DNA of 33,064 nucleotides from Rhodoferax sp. (GTDB taxonomy: Bacteria > Pseudomonadota > Gammaproteobacteria > Burkholderiales > Burkholderiaceae_C). The DNA lies in NCBI GenBank assembly GCA_020048895.1, contig JAIFLV010000005.1:1-33064 (forward strand), given 5' to 3'. The notes beneath the pieces are model-generated. The model ran no database searches and was not told the DNA's origin. It saw nothing but the letters and a program-made list of their open reading frames with translations. The position numbers and the translations under genes are program-made. Position 1 is the first letter of the stretch. Each line of letters starts with the position of its first letter. Shown here piece by piece: positions 31,201 through 33,064 of this stretch.

Positions 31201-31952
31201 AAAACGGGGTCAGAGCCGTGGACTTGGGGTTTAGCCAATTTCGTTCAGCGTCTTTGCGCTCCGAACAGGCGACTGTCCTGAATTCGGATCTGACCCCGTT
31301 TTCTTCCCCGCCCTCGCTTTCGAATGCCTCCCCCACCGGCTCTGCCTCCGAAAATTCAGCATCAAATACGGTTGCAGCAGTATCCACACACCCCGAGGTG
31401 GGGTTGCAGGGTGTGCCGGGAGCCGATTTGTGCGCATTTGGCACCATGAGGCCCCCGGCACACCCTGCAACTCCACCGGGCGCACACCAAAAAACAACCA
31501 ACAACCCAGCCGAAAACACCGCCATCAGCACAACCAACACTACGGCAATCAACCCGCCCAACGCCAGAACCGCAGAGTTGATCGCCAAAGCCACCGCCAT
31601 TGCCACCGCCGCCAAATCCCTCAACGACCGCCGTCAGGCCTGGCTCAACCCGCCCGAGTGGACGCACAGCGTGCCCGAAGTGATTCCGCTGGGCATGGCC
31701 ACCAGCCCCTACCCCGACCGCATTGAGCCCAAGCCCGGCATCAGCGCTGCTGACCTCAAAGCCCTGCATGCCCGCACGCTGACCAACCTCTACAACGCCC
31801 GCCCCGCCTGGCTCGCCATGGCGCACCAAACCCTGGACCAGGCCGTTGCCGCTGCCTACGGCTGGACGGACTACACCGAAGCGATGACGAACGAGGAGGT
31901 TTTAGGTCGTTTACTGAAGCTGAACCTGGAACGGCATGCTGCCCAAGTTTGA
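28281..31952 (+). CDS. MmeI-like (type IIL/IIG) single-chain restriction-modification enzyme
   Basis: About 1,223 residues. TTG 28281 is preferred: AGGGAG lies seven bases upstream and homologs start MTPQEF; GTG 28242 would add 13 residues. The N-terminal nuclease shows D-X9-E-N-K in GWADVWKRGHFGWENKSPK, the spacing of MmeI's catalytic site. A helical spacer follows, then the N6-adenine methyltransferase (motif I VLDAACGSGNFLYLALHAL, motif IV DVLVGNPPFLGDKRM), a target-recognition region and a C-terminal helical end (TLTNLYNARPAWLAMAHQTL, EEVLGRLLKLN). Between motifs I and IV ~100 residues, and near 31190-31560 ~120 residues, are low-complexity and encoded by palindromic elements. One protein would modify one strand and cut when the site is unmodified. 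The target sequence is unknown. Confidence 0.9.
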   Translation: MTPQEFIARWANNPLTERAGAQAHFDDLCDLLGVDKPRDPDNYCFERGAKKAGGGDGWADVWKRGHFGWENKSPKRDLVKALEQLRAYAGNLDNPPLQIVCDRERIEIHTVFRGYPDEPRTIWLKDIGDPANLQTLRWVFTDPDKLKPHKSNAAITQEVAAEFANLAKSMRTRGLDAQQVAHFLTQCIFCMFAEDEGLLHDSPTDNNAIFTALLKSAQTDTTRAAQRITSLFTAMQNDGGQYGNDSITWFNGGLFKKIDVPALTLEDMGSLYRAADQHDWRAIDPTIFGTLFESGLDPSSRAELGAHFTDVATIHKIIDPLITIPLRAEWQVAKASIAAAMAKFAGSKDSLLNATKTRAQNAHRKAAENTYYAYMERLRNFRVLDAACGSGNFLYLALHALKDLEHTAQLEADALGLQQQQLGIECGTQNILGVEINEYAAELARVTVWIGDIQWCQRNGRPIHKRPVLHSLDSIEHRDALLCWPGSGGTSSAARAGLGPGAHEPAVPKSPPTLAPPTPPNLMGRGVADAAHAGGAPVAGFAAPSVAERGTDEWGSDHDFAQQNSCSDPHSGAPANTLILEADPISSVFEAQWPQADVLVGNPPFLGDKRMRSELGDAYTEALRKTYEGRVPGGADLVCYWFDKARVAIEQGRLHAAGLVATNSIRGGKNRVVLEAIAKSTRIFEAWSDEDWVNYGAAVRVSLVAFGNATQTAMLDGHAAGEIHADLSASDTGQTSLNLTHAKPLPQNRAACFIGGMKKGPFDIPGHIARLWLTQPNPNGRSSADVVKPWFNGLDFTRRHADNWIVDFGLDRSLDESSLYESPFAHAKTHVKPQRDLVRNELEKSRWWLHARPAPDLRRATQNLSRMVVTPRVAKYRLFAWVNPHAIIDGQLVATARSDDTTFGILHSRFHELWSLKMCTWMGVGNDPRYTPTTCFETFPFPEGLTPADTAHQRTELLPSGAVIPALLSPTTPENGVRAVDLGFSQFRSASLRSEQATVLNSDLTPFSSPPSLSNASPTGSASENSASNTVAAVSTHPEVGLQGVPGADLCAFGTMRPPAHPATPPGAHQKTTNNPAENTAISTTNTTAINPPNARTAELIAKATAIATAAKSLNDRRQAWLNPPEWTHSVPEVIPLGMATSPYPDRIEPKPGISAADLKALHARTLTNLYNARPAWLAMAHQTLDQAVAAAYGWTDYTEAMTNEEVLGRLLKLNLERHAAQV
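29752..29843. repeat. Long palindrome 1 inside the methyltransferase gene
   Basis: The left arm starts GTTCGGCGG..GCGGGGCTAGGG (from 29752) and the right arm ends CCCTAGCCCCGC..CCGCCGAAC (to 29843), with GGGGGC / GCCCCC inside. Arms are about 33 bases with few mismatches. The frame stays open through it. Confidence 0.8.
29937..29992. repeat. REP-like palindrome 2 inside the methyltransferase gene
   Basis: GAATGGGGGTCGGATCACGA (left arm, to 29962) pairs with CTCGTGCTCTGACCCCCATTC (right arm 29966-29992). The GGGGTC(G/A)GA terminal motif is shared with the palindromes at 215-260, 31200-31303 and 32907-32991. Confidence 0.85.
31200..31303. repeat. REPIN-like palindrome 3 inside the methyltransferase gene
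   Basis: GAAAACGGGGTCAGA (31200-31214) and TCTGACCCCGTTTTC (31289-31303) are perfect inverted ends, with smaller hairpins such as AGCG-TCTTTG-CGCT between. This two-ended layout resembles REPINs mobilised by REP-associated tyrosine transposases. The frame stays open. Confidence 0.85.
31400..31474. repeat. Long palindrome 4 inside the methyltransferase gene
   Basis: GGGGTTGCAGGGTGTGCCGGG (31400-31420) pairs with CCCCGGCACACCCTGCAACTCC (31453-31474), about 20 base pairs of almost perfect stem around a 32-base loop. It differs in sequence from palindromes 2 and 3. Confidence 0.85.
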
Positions 31953-31993
31953 ACGATGACCACCCTGCCTGGCGAGCACTGCAAAACCCATAA

Positions 31994-32012
31994 AATGGCA
32001 AAGTCTGCCATT
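31994..32012. promoter_or_regulatory. Inverted repeat ahead of parD, probable operator
   Basis: AATGGCA, AAGTC, TGCCATT, a perfect 7-base inverted repeat about 14 bases before the antitoxin start. ParD proteins autorepress by binding such sites. An AGGGGA Shine-Dalgarno follows it. Confidence 0.6.
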
Positions 32013-32025
32013 ATCAGGGGAACTC

Positions 32026-32295
32026 ATGTCGCTGAATGTATCGTTGCCTGTCGAGTTGGAAAATCGCGTTCGTGAGCATGTTGCTTCCGGTATGTACGGT
32101 TCTGCCAGTGAGGTGATTCGTGAGGCGCTGCGACTGTTTGAGACCTATCAGACGGTCAGGGCATCGAGTTTGCTTGCTCTCAAAGCAGACATCGCGCAGG
32201 GCATGGCGGACGTTCAAGCTGGGCGCGCAGGCCTGGTTGAAATGAAGGACATTAAGGCGCTTGGTCGTTCGAAATTGCAATCCAGACCCAACTAA
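32026..32295 (+). CDS. parD: ParD-family antitoxin (ribbon-helix-helix)
   Basis: An 89-residue protein. The N-terminal ribbon (MSLNVSLPVELENRVREHVA) and helix-turn SGMYGSASEVIREALRLFE are classic ParD. The C-terminal tail (IAQGMADVQAGRAG..) would wrap the toxin. AGGGGA eight bases upstream fits ATG 32026. TAA (32293-32295) overlaps the toxin ATG by one base (TAATG), so they are coupled. The inverted repeat at 31994-32012 is the likely autorepression site. The pair sits right behind the restriction-modification gene, a common place for stabilising modules. Confidence 0.92.
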   Translation: MSLNVSLPVELENRVREHVASGMYGSASEVIREALRLFETYQTVRASSLLALKADIAQGMADVQAGRAGLVEMKDIKALGRSKLQSRPN

Positions 32296-32588
32296 TGGGT
32301 GCCGTCATCTATGCGCAAAGCGCGCAAAACGACTTGCTCGAAGCGTGGTTGTTTATTGCAGAGCAAAATTTGAACGCCGCAGACAGTGTCCTGGACACCA
32401 TCGGGCGGGAAGCTGAAATCCTCGCAACCCAGCCTTTGATGGGACGTTCAAGGCCAGAGCTAGTGGCAGGCCTACGAAGCTGGCCAACTTCAACCCCTTA
32501 CATTTTGTTCTATGTCGTAGATGGAGTCGGCATCACGGTCATTCGCGTGCTGCACCATGCGCGCGATGTGCAGCAGGTCGAATTCTAA
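32295..32588 (+). CDS. parE: ParE-family toxin
   Basis: A 97-residue toxin with the full ParE pattern: IYAQSAQNDLLEAWLFIAEQ, SVLDTIGREAEILATQPLMG, SRPELVAGLRSWPTSTPYIL and FYVVDGVGITVIRVLHHARD. The last segment holds the usual VLHxxRD signature. ParE proteins inhibit DNA gyrase. Unlike the toxin at 772-1059, its C-terminal motif is intact. It overlaps parD by one base. Confidence 0.93.
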   Translation: MGAVIYAQSAQNDLLEAWLFIAEQNLNAADSVLDTIGREAEILATQPLMGRSRPELVAGLRSWPTSTPYILFYVVDGVGITVIRVLHHARDVQQVEF

Positions 32589-32720
32589 AAATCGACCAAG
32601 CCGTTTCTCACATTCAATACCAACTGTCGCTCCCACGCGTAGCAGTACGGCGACTCATCCGCGCTGAGTTCTCGGCCAGACTCCAGGACCAACTCGCCGC
32701 TAAACCACTCGGCAGCTGGC
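32585..32720 (-). pseudogene. C-terminal relic of a third WFSGEL-family gene
   Basis: A minus-strand frame ending at TAG 32586 reads AIPPAAEWFSGELVLESG, then SADESPYCYAWERQLVLN and VRNGLVDF. It aligns with the C-termini of the two paralogs at 2724-3647 (FANWFSGELRLG.. and FADWFSGELRYL..). Upstream in the same frame there is no matching N-terminal half and other frames carry stops, so only the tail survives. The 5' limit is approximate. Confidence 0.55.
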
Positions 32721-32860
32721 GGTATCGCCGATCGTGACTGGCATTTCCGCCGAATACCGCATGGTCGTGCACAACGGTGTTGTCAGGCTGGGCTCGCGTT
32801 ATCGACACTGCGGGAAGTTGGATATTCAGACGTCAATGCCCCAAGAAGTTTGGCGCAATG

Positions 32861-33064
32861 CGCAGTGGAGCCTTCATTCCCGCCGGTCTTTCGCCGACTG
32901 CGCCAGGAAACGGGGTCAGAGCCCAATTTCGTTCAGCGTATTTGGTCTCCGAACAGGCGCCTGTCCTGAATTGGGATCTGACCCCGTTTTCTTCCCCGCC
33001 CTCGCTTTCGAATGCCTCCCCCACCGGCTCTGCCTCCGAAAATTCAGCATCAAATACGGTTGCA
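32861..33064 (+). pseudogene. Duplicate fragment of the methyltransferase C-terminal linker (runs off the window)
   Basis: The frame RSGAFIPAGLSPTAPGNGVR and on to SASENSASNTVA is open to the last base. Bases 32887-33064 repeat 31181-31376 of the restriction-modification gene, missing about 18 bases (a multiple of three). It also keeps the reading frame of that linker. The upstream catalytic domains are absent, so it is either a relic or a C-terminal piece of a rearranged second gene continuing beyond the window. Confidence 0.75.
32907..32991. repeat. REPIN-like palindrome in the end-of-window duplicate
   Basis: GAAACGGGGTCAGAGCCCAA (left) pairs with TTGGGATCTGACCCCGTTTTC (right). Its arms are longer than those of the copy at 31200-31303 because the ~18-base segment after GAGCC is absent here. 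Confidence 0.85.

Noticed and set aside
29752..31474. CRISPR array or tandem repeat array within the methyltransferase gene
   Set aside because: The elements are isolated palindromes of different sequence without regular spacers.
1..33064. Integrated phage or complete transposon
   Set aside because: No integrase, transposase, phage structural gene, terminal inverted repeats or target duplication was recognised; rearrangement signs are limited to repeats and gene fragments.

Overview
The window looks like chromosomal DNA of a GC-rich betaproteobacterium, most likely Burkholderiales, family Comamonadaceae. The reasons are gene content, codon use, and five copies (some degenerate) of a short dispersed repeat (core GCTATCAAAA..AGCTGCT) that I recall as common in that family. 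No rRNA, tRNA, CRISPR array or complete insertion sequence was seen.

Region 1 (1-8.5 kb) is a scrambled accessory/defence-type region. It opens with the tail of an MmeI-like/COG1002 DNA methyltransferase. A ParE-type toxin-antitoxin pair follows, then a truncated second parE, a broken copy of the methyltransferase tail, a 52-aa membrane protein on the minus strand, and a 23-codon relic of a WYL regulator. Next come small unknown genes, including two tandem paralogs sharing a WFSGELR motif, and a two-gene nucleotidyltransferase module. A HIRAN-domain gene with two in-frame amber stops, a WYL-domain regulator and a large PcfJ-like/HIRAN protein complete it. A third fragment of the methyltransferase tail sits just before the PcfJ/HIRAN gene and overlaps its start codon. 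An inverted repeat (GGTGGC-N11-GCCAC) in front of the WYL regulator is duplicated at 2004-2026.

Region 2 (8.5-13 kb) holds an M48 metalloprotease gene interrupted by an amber codon, a lipoprotein with repeated beta-propeller-type units, and an OmpR-type response regulator/histidine kinase pair. A roughly 250-bp gene-free stretch follows, with three hairpins and two strong terminators; it is a small-RNA candidate.

Region 3 (13-27.9 kb) is a peptidoglycan degradation, import and recycling locus built from two divergent operons. The minus-strand operon runs murQ, AmpG-like permease, NagX-like acyltransferase, DigH/YngK-like glycosyl hydrolase, BadF-type amino-sugar kinase, beta-lactamase-fold serine hydrolase and phosphodiester glycosidase. 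The plus-strand operon runs sodium:solute symporter, AmiD-like amidase, fused SpmA-SpmB protein, LysR regulator, LD-carboxypeptidase and MepA endopeptidase. Together they could cut cross-links, strip peptides, import muropeptides or MurNAc, phosphorylate MurNAc and convert it to GlcNAc-6-phosphate plus D-lactate.

Region 4 (27.9-33.06 kb) carries an MmeI-like single-chain restriction-modification enzyme (nuclease D-X9-ENK, methyltransferase GSGNF and NPPF motifs). Its reading frame has absorbed four long palindromic elements in two interdomain linkers. A ParD/ParE pair follows, then a C-terminal relic of the WFSGEL family. The window ends inside a near-identical duplicate of one of the methyltransferase linkers.
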